Notes under the pieces: generated by a model
Database searches by the model: none
What the model was told of the DNA's origin: nothing
Seen by the model: only the letters and a program-made list of their open reading frames with translations
DNA from: Chloroflexota bacterium
GTDB lineage: Bacteria > Chloroflexota > UBA4733
Length of the DNA: 24,644 nucleotides
Reading direction: 5' to 3'
Assembly: GCA_023381895.1 (NCBI GenBank)
Contig: JAMCTA010000098.1
Location: 1 to 24,644, forward strand
Shown here: one piece after another, positions 6,694 to 14,557 of the stretch
Numbering within the stretch: position 1 is the stretch's first letter
How the letters are laid out: each line of letters begins with the position of its first letter
Program-made: the position numbers and the translations under genes

Positions 6694-7743
6694 CTGGTAG
6701 ATACTGATATTCCCCTTGGTGAAGCTGTACGCAGATCCCGCCATGTAGAGCCGCCAGATCCGATAGGTCACGTCATCGGTGGCCGCTCGTGCCTGCTCGC
6801 AGTGCGCTTCCAGGCGCCGCACCCATTCGTGCAGAGTGAGCGCGTAGTGTTCGCGCAGACTCTCCACGTCGCGTACCTCGAAACCGGTCTGCTCAGCGGC
6901 GTGAAGCGTGGTGCTGATCGTCTCCAGCTCACCGTCGGGCCAGACGTACTTGGCGATGAACGACCGGCCCCGGTGGCGCGCTTGCTCAGTGGCCTGGCAG
7001 ATGCCGTGGTTGAGGAAGACACCGCCGGGACGCAAGAGACGCCAGGCCTGACGGAAGTAGGTTGGCAGTTGCGCCGCGCCGACGTGCTCGAACATGCCGA
7101 CACTGACGAGCTTGTCGTAGACCTCCGTGCCCTCCACCTCGCGGTAGTCACGCAGCTCGACACGGCAACGGTTCGCCAACCCAGCCTGCCGAATCCGCTC
7201 GTTTGCCAGTTCGGCCTGCCGGGCGCTCAGGGTGATGCCAGTAGCATCAACACCGTACTGCTGCGCGGCATGCAGGATCAGACCGCCCCAGCCGCAACCG
7301 ATATCGAGCAATTGTTCACCCGGCTTCAGTCGCAGTTTCCGGCAGATGTAGTCTAGCTTGCGCGTCTGGGCGGTCTCTATCCCTTCGTCCGGAGAGACAA
7401 AATAGGCACAAGAATAGACCATGCGACGGTCCAAGAACTGCGCGAAAAACTCGTTGGACTGGTCATAGTGATAGCTGACCGCCTGGCGGTCGCGTTCGAT
7501 CGAGTGCGCACTGCCGCGCAACTGGGGGCCATAGCCGCCAGGGTGGCTGTGCCGGCGCGAAGGTAGGGTGAAGAGGCGCTTCGCCTGGTGCAGCTTGCCG
7601 GCGAGGCCGAGCTGCTGATCGACCAAGAGGTCATCGACGATCGGAAAGACCGCCTCGATACTGCCCTGGATGTCGAAGTCAGCATTGCACCAGGCAGGGT
7701 CAAGGGCCGCAAGGCCATAGGGTAGGAGTATACTCGCACACAT
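6679..7743 (-). CDS. cfa: Cyclopropane-fatty-acyl-phospholipid synthase, truncated by IS insertion
   Basis: This SAM-dependent enzyme adds a methylene bridge to double bonds of membrane phospholipid acyl chains. Seen are YHYDQSNEFFAQFLD with MVYSCAYF, the family's N-terminal signature; LLDIGCGWGG, the SAM-binding loop; and VSVGMFEHVG, a conserved active-site block. The last real codon is Gln before the IS; the inverted repeat then supplies EGIS and TAA, replacing 22 native residues. The 5' end is also short: the ADFDIQGSIEAVF region, normally preceded by about 80 residues in E. coli Cfa, lies less than 35 residues from the start. The ATG at 7743 is used here; a TTG at 7755 is an alternative, and an in-frame TAG stops the frame just upstream. 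The gene diverges from mrfA by only 39 bp. It may be inactive. Confidence 0.85.
   Translation of the reverse strand: MCASILLPYGLAALDPAWCNADFDIQGSIEAVFPIVDDLLVDQQLGLAGKLHQAKRLFTLPSRRHSHPGGYGPQLRGSAHSIERDRQAVSYHYDQSNEFFAQFLDRRMVYSCAYFVSPDEGIETAQTRKLDYICRKLRLKPGEQLLDIGCGWGGLILHAAQQYGVDATGITLSARQAELANERIRQAGLANRCRVELRDYREVEGTEVYDKLVSVGMFEHVGAAQLPTYFRQAWRLLRPGGVFLNHGICQATEQARHRGRSFIAKYVWPDGELETISTTLHAAEQTGFEVRDVESLREHYALTLHEWVRRLEAHCEQARAATDDVTYRIWRLYMAGSAYSFTKGNISIYQEGIS
6694..6699. repeat. Target site duplication CTGGTA, right copy
   Basis: Identical to 5523-5528 and directly adjacent to the right inverted repeat. Within cfa it encodes Tyr-Gln on the minus strand. Confidence 0.85.
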
Positions 7744-7782
7744 GATGCGCAACAATACCGCTTTGGAGGTTCCCTTCCCACT

Positions 7783-10071
7783 ATGGGAAACATTGACACC
7801 GTCCTAAGCTGGTTGCGCCAGACGTCTCCTGAGGGCTGCCTCGCAGCCTGGGAGACACTGCCACCGACACCGGCTTGCTACGGGACGTGGCCCACCACCC
7901 TTGACTATCGCCTTCTCGCCGCTCTACAGGATCGTGGCATCGAGCATCCGTATAGCCACCAGGCCGAGGCCCTTGCTCGAGTGGTCAGAGGCGAAAACAT
8001 CGTCGTCGTCACGCCTACAGCCTCAGGAAAGTCGCTGTGCTACAACGTGCCAGTGATACAGCGCTTGCTCGAAAAGCCTCAGGCGCGCGCACTCTACCTC
8101 TTCCCTACGAAGGCGCTCGCGCAGGATCAGCTTGCAGAGCTTCGCGGTCTGTGCGCTCCCATCAAGCCTGAGATCCGCGCTTTTACCTTTGATGGGGATA
8201 CGTCGGCAGCCGCACGCAGCGCGGTACGCCGGTCCGGACACATCGTCATCACGAATCCGGATATGCTACACGCGAGTATCCTTCCTCACCACACGAGTTG
8301 GATCAAGCTTTTTGAGTCCCTGGAGTTTGTGATCGTCGATGAGCTCCACACCTATCGGGGGGTGTTCGGGTCTCACGTCAGCCACGTGCTGCGGCGGTTG
8401 CAACGGATCTGCGAATTCTATGGATCAAGGCCCCAATTCATCTGTAGCTCCGCAACGATCGCGAATCCACAAGAGCACGCTCATCAACTGATTGGCCAGC
8501 GCGTTTCCCTGGTAGACAACGACGGATCACCTCGGGGGGCGAAGCACTTCGTCATCTACAACCCCCCTCTGGTGAGTGCTGACCTTGGCATTCGCCGCTC
8601 GACATTCCACGAAGCGATCAGGCTCGCGGAGGCGTTCTTGAGGGCAGACATCCAAACCATACTCTTCGCGCGAAGTCGCCTCTCGGTAGAGCTGCTCCTC
8701 ACCTACCTTCGTCGCAGTCTGAAGCTAGCTCCAGACGAAGTATCTGGGCCGGTACGCGGATACCGCGGTGGATATCTCCCATCGCAGCGCCGGGAAATCG
8801 AAGCGGGGCTCCGCAGTGGGGATGTGCGAGCGGTCGTGTCTACCAACGCTTTGGAGCTCGGAATAGATATCGGGCGCCTTCAAGCAGCGGTTCTCGTGGG
8901 CTATCCGGGCAGCATCACCTCCACGTGGCAGCAGGCAGGGAGGGCTGGTCGTGGTCGTGAGGCTTCAGCAGTAATTCTGATCGCCAACTCGACAGCGCTG
9001 GACCAGTTTATAGCAACGCATCCGAGCTACCTGTTTTCAGGAACAGCGGAAGGCGCGACGATCAATCCTATGAACGATCTCATTCTCAATGCGCATGTCA
9101 AATGCAGCGCCTTCGAGCTCCCGTTTGCTGATGGTGAGACACTGCAATCGATCAAGGTTGAGCAGACGCTGGAGGGACTCGCCAGCGCGTACGTACTTCA
9201 CCACGCGGACGGTGTATGGCACTGGGCGAGTGAGAAGTTTCCGGCCGCCGATGTGAACTTGCGCTCAGCCGACGTAGACAACGTCGTCATCGTTGATGAA
9301 ACACACCAGGCCAGCGTGATTGGAGAAATGGACTATCTCTCCTCCCTCACAATGCTGCACGAAGGTGCCATCTACTTGCACGAAGGTCGCCAGTTCCACG
9401 TCAATCGCTACGACGCTGCGGAGCACAGGGCATACGTGCATCAGGTCGATGTCGATTACTACACCGACGCTGAGCTTGATGTCGACCTTCAAGTGATGGA
9501 TATTAGCGAGTCCCGGTCTCAGGGAGCCACTGTGCGCTCTCTGGGTGAGATCGCGATCACAATTCGACCGAGTATCTATAAGAAGATCAGGCTCGAGACC
9601 CACGAGAACGTGGGATGGGGGCCTATTCACCTCCCGGCATTCGACATGCACACCTCTGCGACGTGGCTGGCACTGCCAGCACACATTCGTACCGAGTTCC
9701 CTTCGAACGATGTTTCTTCTGCCCTCAGTGGACTGGCGAGTATGCTCCCGCAACTGGCTCCCGTGTTCGCACTCTGCGATCCGAGAGATGTCCGCGCGCA
9801 CGTCGAGCTTCGCTCGCGCATTGGGCAGGCTCCGACGCTATATCTCTACGACGCCGTGCCATCAGGGATCGGACTAGCAGCTTGCCTCCATGCCCATTGG
9901 GATGAGATACTTGTTGCAGTTCGGGACATCATTCGCCGCTGTCCTTGTAGTGCCGGTTGCCCTGCGTGCGTTGGTCCGAGTACATCCTATGATCGCCGGA
10001 AGGCTTCAGCGCTTCGAATCACGGAGCGCATCTTGGAGGAGCGCCTTGCTGGACCCATCCTGTCCGAGTGA
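7783..10071 (+). CDS. mrfA: MrfA-type DEXH helicase with zinc-binding MZB domain
   Basis: 762 aa, the length of Bacillus YprA/MrfA. Motifs seen: SHQ (58-60), Walker A TPTASGKS (77-84), FPTKALAQDQ, Walker B DELH (186-189), CSSATIANP, STNALELGIDIG, and QQAGRAGRG. The C-terminus has four cysteines at about 720, 722, 726 and 729 (CPCSAGCPACVG), the MZB/DUF1998 zinc site that defines this family. MrfA is a 3'-5' DNA helicase that works with the MrfB exonuclease to repair mitomycin C adducts independently of UvrABC (known in Bacillus). The next gene is mrfB, overlapping the end of this one, which strengthens the call. The ATG has GGAGG 13 bases upstream. The gene lacks the insertions seen in DISARM DrmA-type proteins. 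Confidence 0.92.
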   Translation: MGNIDTVLSWLRQTSPEGCLAAWETLPPTPACYGTWPTTLDYRLLAALQDRGIEHPYSHQAEALARVVRGENIVVVTPTASGKSLCYNVPVIQRLLEKPQARALYLFPTKALAQDQLAELRGLCAPIKPEIRAFTFDGDTSAAARSAVRRSGHIVITNPDMLHASILPHHTSWIKLFESLEFVIVDELHTYRGVFGSHVSHVLRRLQRICEFYGSRPQFICSSATIANPQEHAHQLIGQRVSLVDNDGSPRGAKHFVIYNPPLVSADLGIRRSTFHEAIRLAEAFLRADIQTILFARSRLSVELLLTYLRRSLKLAPDEVSGPVRGYRGGYLPSQRREIEAGLRSGDVRAVVSTNALELGIDIGRLQAAVLVGYPGSITSTWQQAGRAGRGREASAVILIANSTALDQFIATHPSYLFSGTAEGATINPMNDLILNAHVKCSAFELPFADGETLQSIKVEQTLEGLASAYVLHHADGVWHWASEKFPAADVNLRSADVDNVVIVDETHQASVIGEMDYLSSLTMLHEGAIYLHEGRQFHVNRYDAAEHRAYVHQVDVDYYTDAELDVDLQVMDISESRSQGATVRSLGEIAITIRPSIYKKIRLETHENVGWGPIHLPAFDMHTSATWLALPAHIRTEFPSNDVSSALSGLASMLPQLAPVFALCDPRDVRAHVELRSRIGQAPTLYLYDAVPSGIGLAACLHAHWDEILVAVRDIIRRCPCSAGCPACVGPSTSYDRRKASALRITERILEERLAGPILSE

Positions 10072-11263
10072 ATGTGGCACACCGCCGCACGCACCCGCCA
10101 GAGTGACTGACCTCGATTGGGCGCCAGGGAAAGAATCGGGCCTTCTCTTGCGTGATAGCCTGTTCCCAGATTCGTACCGGTACGGCTCGGTAGCGCTCAG
10201 CGACTTCATTCAGCGAACGGTCCATCTCTCCCATCTCACCGCTCAACGAGTGCGGCTTGATGCCAATCAGTTCGTCTTCCTCGATCTGGAGACCACCGGA
10301 CTCTCTGGCAGTGCTAACAGCTACCCCTTTCTCGTCGGCATGGCTCGGGTCCAGAACGGCGGATTGCTCGTACGCCAGGTCTTCCTCACATCACCTACTC
10401 GAGAGCCAGCACTATTACGCTCTATTCAGAGCTTTTGCGCAGGCGCCCAAGCGCTTGTGACATTCAATGGCAGAGCCTTCGACGTGCCACTACTACGCTC
10501 TCGCGCAACATTCATCCGAAGCCAGATCGCACTCCCAGAAGAACACATTGATCTCCTCAACCCAGCGCGGCGTTTGTGGAGAGCACGCTTACGGAGCTGC
10601 GCACTCACCAACCTCGAGCGGCAGGTCTTGGACGAGTGGCGAGCCGACGATGTGCCGAGTGCTCTCATTCCAGAGTTCTACTATCGGTTCCTCCATTCCG
10701 GTGACGCTATGCCGTTGCAGCCAGTGTTCGAGCACAACCGGCGCGATGTACTCGCTATGGTCGCACTGGCCGGAGTCATCGCCCGGATTCACGCCGAGCC
10801 AGCCCTACCACGCATGCATCCTCAAGATGCACTGTCTGTTGGTCACTTGCTGGTTCAAGCTGGGCAATACGACGCCGCGGCCACCTCGTTCCGGCGCGCA
10901 CTGCTCGGATATCTACCCGCCTTGGTACGATCCGAGGCCTTCTGGGGCTTGGGGCACTGTCTCCTCCAGCTCGGTCGCAATGACGATGCTCGGGAGGTAT
11001 TTCTGCTCGCTGCCCAGATTGGCGGACCGTGCGGCCTGCAAGCGGCTATTTGGCTGGCGAAATTCTATGAACACCGCCTTGTGGCGTATGATGAAGCAAT
11101 TCAGATGACAGAGCGCGCCCTCGCTCTCTCGAGTACCGAGCAGGCTCGTGAGAGTCTTGGGCACCGCTTGCGCAGGCTGCGGGGCAAACGGTACCGGGCC
11201 TCCTCGCGGACCAGCAGAGAGACAGGCGAGACGCGCCCATCGTCAACAGTTTCGGAGGAGTGA
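10046..11263 (+). CDS. mrfB: MrfB-type DEDDh exonuclease with TPR repeats
   Basis: The N-terminal half is an RNase H-fold 3'-5' exonuclease of the YprB family. FVFLDLETTGLSG carries the first Asp and Glu (about residues 80 and 82), TFNGRAFDVPLL the next Asp, and EHNRRDVLAMVAL the His and final Asp. The C-terminal third holds TPR-like helices (ALSVGHLLVQAGQYDAAATSFRRAL and two more), as in Bacillus MrfB. The protein is 405 aa, close to the 413 of YprB. I chose the TTG at 10046 because GGAGGAG lies four bases upstream and the overlap with mrfA is only 26 bp. An ATG at 9989 is in frame but would overlap by 83 bp. Together with mrfA it should form a lesion-processing pair. Confidence 0.88.
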   Translation: MLDPSCPSECGTPPHAPARVTDLDWAPGKESGLLLRDSLFPDSYRYGSVALSDFIQRTVHLSHLTAQRVRLDANQFVFLDLETTGLSGSANSYPFLVGMARVQNGGLLVRQVFLTSPTREPALLRSIQSFCAGAQALVTFNGRAFDVPLLRSRATFIRSQIALPEEHIDLLNPARRLWRARLRSCALTNLERQVLDEWRADDVPSALIPEFYYRFLHSGDAMPLQPVFEHNRRDVLAMVALAGVIARIHAEPALPRMHPQDALSVGHLLVQAGQYDAAATSFRRALLGYLPALVRSEAFWGLGHCLLQLGRNDDAREVFLLAAQIGGPCGLQAAIWLAKFYEHRLVAYDEAIQMTERALALSSTEQARESLGHRLRRLRGKRYRASSRTSRETGETRPSSTVSEE

Positions 11264-11820
11264 TGCCCGCACTGCCGCGACCCTTCTTTCGTAGATCAGC
11301 ACCCAGTGGCCAGCCACAGAGTAAGGCCACGCCTCCCCGGGTGACACGTATGGCGCCATCTCGTGGAAAGTCCAACGGCATGCTCACCGGCACCATCACC
11401 GAGACGGAGTCGGGTGCCTCTGCGCCGAAGCCCCGGCGCAGCCTGATGGACTTCTTCTTCCCAGCGAAGCCCGGAATGCCCGAGCCCCCGTGGTCCAGGG
11501 TTATTGGCCTGATTATCACTATGGCGGTGATCTGGGAAGTCATTTGGTTCGTCACCTACTACTTCACCGGACCCACAGCTCACAATTTGGCGAAGACAGC
11601 GCAAGCTGTGCTCGACTTCTTTCCACTTGCCCTCGCCTTCTCAGCGCTCGGCTCTATTCCTGGCTTCTGGCTCATGCGGCGGAGAATCCGCGCCGCAAAC
11701 GCGACACTGGCTGCGGAAGAGGAGAAGCGCCGGGAACTGGCGCACCAGCGTCCGAGTACGATCCCGTCATCATCCCGCGCACGGCGCCGGCAGGCAGCGA
11801 AGGCGCGGCGACATCGCTGA
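11263..11820 (+). CDS. Hypothetical membrane protein with two TM segments
   Basis: I do not recognise this 185-aa protein. The first 75 residues are rich in Pro, Arg, Ser and Lys and look disordered. Two hydrophobic segments follow: residues 80-101 (VIGLIITMAVIWEVIWFVTYYF) and about 117-137 (PLALAFSALGSIPGFWL). The tail is charged (EEEKRRELAHQ) and very basic at the end (ARRRQAAKARRHR). The start ATG overlaps the mrfB stop by one base (TGATG); the GGAGGAG just ahead is closer than normal. A GTG at 11260 and an ATG at 11350 are alternatives. It is probably cotranscribed with mrfAB. A link to DNA repair is not shown by the sequence. Confidence 0.7.
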   Translation: MPALPRPFFRRSAPSGQPQSKATPPRVTRMAPSRGKSNGMLTGTITETESGASAPKPRRSLMDFFFPAKPGMPEPPWSRVIGLIITMAVIWEVIWFVTYYFTGPTAHNLAKTAQAVLDFFPLALAFSALGSIPGFWLMRRRIRAANATLAAEEEKRRELAHQRPSTIPSSSRARRRQAAKARRHR

Positions 11821-11898
11821 GACCTCGGCGCACACTCCTCGCATGGTACAAGCATGCTCAGTTTCCTGCCTAAATGCATCGTGAGGAGCGAAGAAAAC

Positions 11899-14349
11899 AT
11901 GGGGGCGCTCGAAGGGAAGTATGACTTCCGCAGCGTGGAAGCGCACTGGATCGATGAATGGTCGGCACGCGGCACGTATCAGTTCAACGTGCGCAACGTT
12001 GACAGGATCTTCTCCGTAGACACACCTCCTCCCACTGTCTCGGGGCAGATACACATTGGACATGTCTTTTCGTACACCCACGCCGATGTCATTGCCCGCT
12101 TCCACCGTATGCGCGGCGCAGAAGTCTTCTACCCTTTTGGCTTCGACGACAACGGTTTGCCGACAGAGCGATTCACCGAGAATGTGCGCGGTATCCGAGC
12201 GCGCACTGCCGGTCGGCAGGCCTTCATCGATGCTTGTCTCGAGTTGTCGGCTCAGGTCGAAGAGCAGTTCGAGGGATTCTGGAAGCGCCTCGGGCTGAGC
12301 GTCGATTGGCGCTTGCGCTACTCCACTATCGACCCTCGATCGCGCCGTGTCTCGCAAGCTGCCTTTATCGATCTCGTTGAAAAGGGTTTGGCCTACCGAC
12401 AGCAGTCGCCGACCCAGTGGTGTCCGGAGTGCGGCACCGGAGTAGCCCAGGCGGATGTCGAAGATCGCGCCGGCGTCGCCACGCAGTTCAGCACCATCCC
12501 GTTCACGCTCGATGACCAGACGGTCGTTCCTGTTGCTACCACGCGGCCCGAGTTGCTCGCTGCTTGTGTAGCCTTGATGGTGCATCCCGATGACCCGCGC
12601 TACGCGCGCTACGCCGGCGGATACGCCACACCACCGTTGTTCGAACTGCGGGTTCCAATCATCGCTGACGCACACGTTGATCGCGACAAAGGGACAGGCG
12701 CGGTGATGTGCTGCACCTTCGGCGACGTCACCGATGTCGAGTGGTGGAGAATCCATCACCTGCCTTTGCGCATCACCATCACCCCGCAAGGGCGAATGAA
12801 CGACCTGGCGCCAGGCTATACCGGCCTAACGATCAAGCAAGCACGACGCAAGATTCTCGAGGACCTCACTGCTGCGGGCAAAATCCTGGAACAGCGACAG
12901 ATCGAGCATACGGTTGGCGTACACGAGCGCTGTGGCACCGACATCGAATATCTGGTAGCCGGACAGTGGTTCATTCGCATCCTGGACTCAAAGGATAAGT
13001 TCCTTGAAGCTGGCCGGCAGATCCGCTGGCACCCCGACTACATGCGCACGCGTTACGAGTCCTGGATTGAAGGGCTTAACTGGGACTGGAACATTTCTCG
13101 ACAACGGTTCTATGGCGTGCCATTTCCGGTGTGGTTGTGCGGGCGTTGCGGGTACGTCATCCTAGCTCGCCGTGAGGATCTGCCCATCGACCCACAGGAG
13201 ACGCCACCGCCTGTTCAGCGCTGTCCTGAGTGTGATGGAACAGCGTTTACCGGTGACCAGGACGTGATGGATACGTGGGCGACCTCTTCAGTGACCCCGC
13301 TGATCTGTGGCACGCTGTTGGAGCCTTATGGAATTGCACCGGGCGTGTTCGATCGAGACCTCCGCCCAATGACGCTCCGTCCCAATGCTCACGACATCAT
13401 CCGGACGTGGGACTTCTACACCATCGTCCGCAGCCTCTACCAGGCGGGCGAAATTCCCTGGACGGATGTGCTCATCAGTGGACACGCTCTAGACCCCACA
13501 GGCAAGAAGCTCTCGAAGAGCAAGCGTACTGCTGCTGAAGATCCAACCGCGCTGCTGGATGAGTCGTCAGCTGATGCGGTGCGTTATTGGGCTACTGGAG
13601 TATCGGTCGGGAGCGACACCGTCATCAGTGCGGAGATCATCAAGAAGGGTCAGCGCCTCGTCACCAAGCTTTGGAACGCTGCTCGCCTAGTAGCGCCGCA
13701 CCTGGAATCCTATCGATCCGCCGAATCGCCCCCTACGTACCTCACCGTCAGCGATCGCTGGCTATTACACAAGCTGAACACTACGATACGTCGGAGCACC
13801 GAGCTTTTCCTTGCCTACGACTTTCGAGGGGCACGTGAAGAGACAGAGCAGTTCTTCTGGAGTGACCTCTGTGACAACTATCTGGAGCTCGTCAAATTCC
13901 GCCTCTATGGTCAGGCTGATGGCGTCACCAGCGCGAGTCGCGACGCTTGTCGCTACGTTCTCTACCACACTCTGCGTACCGTGTTGAAGCTCTTCGCGCC
14001 GTTTCTGCCTTTCATCACCGAAGAGATCTACAGAGCAGTCTTTTCCGCTTCCGATGGCACTACTTCGTCGATTCATCGCGCCCTGTGGCCCGAAACCGTT
14101 GATAGCTGGGTGGATGAAGAGGCGGCGGCGTCAGGCCGGCACATCCTTGAGGTCGTCGAGACGGTGCGCCGGTTCAAGTCGGAACACCGACTCAGTATGG
14201 GTGCAGACCTCTCTGAGTTGCGCATCACCGCCCCGCACGCATCAACTCTGTGGCTAGCGAGCGCGGAGGTCGACATCCGAAGCGCGACACGTGCTCAAAT
14301 GGTTCGCTTCACACCTGGAGATTCTCTGGAAGTCGACATCGTCTGCTGA
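11899..14349 (+). CDS. valS: Valyl-tRNA synthetase
   Basis: This is a class I aminoacyl-tRNA synthetase of 816 aa that charges tRNA-Val. HIGH is at residues 52-55 and the KMSKS signature appears as KLSKS at 537-541. The editing CP1 region contains zinc-type cysteine pairs (CPECGTG near residue 175, CGRCGY near 415, CPECDG near 443). The segment PFGFDDNGLPTERF is the ValS variant typical of archaea and some bacteria, unlike E. coli ValS. The C-terminal coiled coil of E. coli ValS is absent, which also fits that type. The start ATG at 11899 was chosen over ATG 11854 because GAGGAG lies ten bases upstream and the family begins with a KYDFRSVEAHW-like block. No T-box leader is present in the 78 bp upstream. 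Confidence 0.93.
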   Translation: MGALEGKYDFRSVEAHWIDEWSARGTYQFNVRNVDRIFSVDTPPPTVSGQIHIGHVFSYTHADVIARFHRMRGAEVFYPFGFDDNGLPTERFTENVRGIRARTAGRQAFIDACLELSAQVEEQFEGFWKRLGLSVDWRLRYSTIDPRSRRVSQAAFIDLVEKGLAYRQQSPTQWCPECGTGVAQADVEDRAGVATQFSTIPFTLDDQTVVPVATTRPELLAACVALMVHPDDPRYARYAGGYATPPLFELRVPIIADAHVDRDKGTGAVMCCTFGDVTDVEWWRIHHLPLRITITPQGRMNDLAPGYTGLTIKQARRKILEDLTAAGKILEQRQIEHTVGVHERCGTDIEYLVAGQWFIRILDSKDKFLEAGRQIRWHPDYMRTRYESWIEGLNWDWNISRQRFYGVPFPVWLCGRCGYVILARREDLPIDPQETPPPVQRCPECDGTAFTGDQDVMDTWATSSVTPLICGTLLEPYGIAPGVFDRDLRPMTLRPNAHDIIRTWDFYTIVRSLYQAGEIPWTDVLISGHALDPTGKKLSKSKRTAAEDPTALLDESSADAVRYWATGVSVGSDTVISAEIIKKGQRLVTKLWNAARLVAPHLESYRSAESPPTYLTVSDRWLLHKLNTTIRRSTELFLAYDFRGAREETEQFFWSDLCDNYLELVKFRLYGQADGVTSASRDACRYVLYHTLRTVLKLFAPFLPFITEEIYRAVFSASDGTTSSIHRALWPETVDSWVDEEAAASGRHILEVVETVRRFKSEHRLSMGADLSELRITAPHASTLWLASAEVDIRSATRAQMVRFTPGDSLEVDIVC

Positions 14350-14435
14350 GCAGTCAGCGAGCGATCTCTACACCTCTCTATGTTCCATAGTATTCGGACA
14401 GGAACGGTGTCTTGTAACGCAAGCTCGTCCGCCAG

Positions 14436-14510
14436 CGTTGCGAGTCGTCAAGCGATCACGCAACGAGCCCCTGCCCAGACAAGCGCTCAATCGCTGAAAA
14501 TCGACGATTT
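14436..14510. other. Inverted repeats in the valS/sulfatase convergent gap
   Basis: The 208-bp gap between the convergent valS and sulfatase genes has no gene. It holds CGTTGCG at 14436-14442 with its complement at 14459-14465, and a near-perfect palindrome AAATCGACGATTT at 14498-14510. Neither is followed by a T-run. They may serve as weak terminators or a protein site. Confidence 0.25.
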
Positions 14511-14557
14511 GCTGCACCCCGAAATCCTGCTTCGTACCCAAGCACTTTCCGCCCAAG

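Noticed and set aside
7727..7734. AGTATACT as a -10 box for mrfA
   Set aside because: No -35 hexamer lies at proper spacing, and the motif falls inside cfa coding sequence.
11821..11898. Possible T-box riboswitch before valS
   Set aside because: The 78-bp gap is too short and no T-box core sequence is present.
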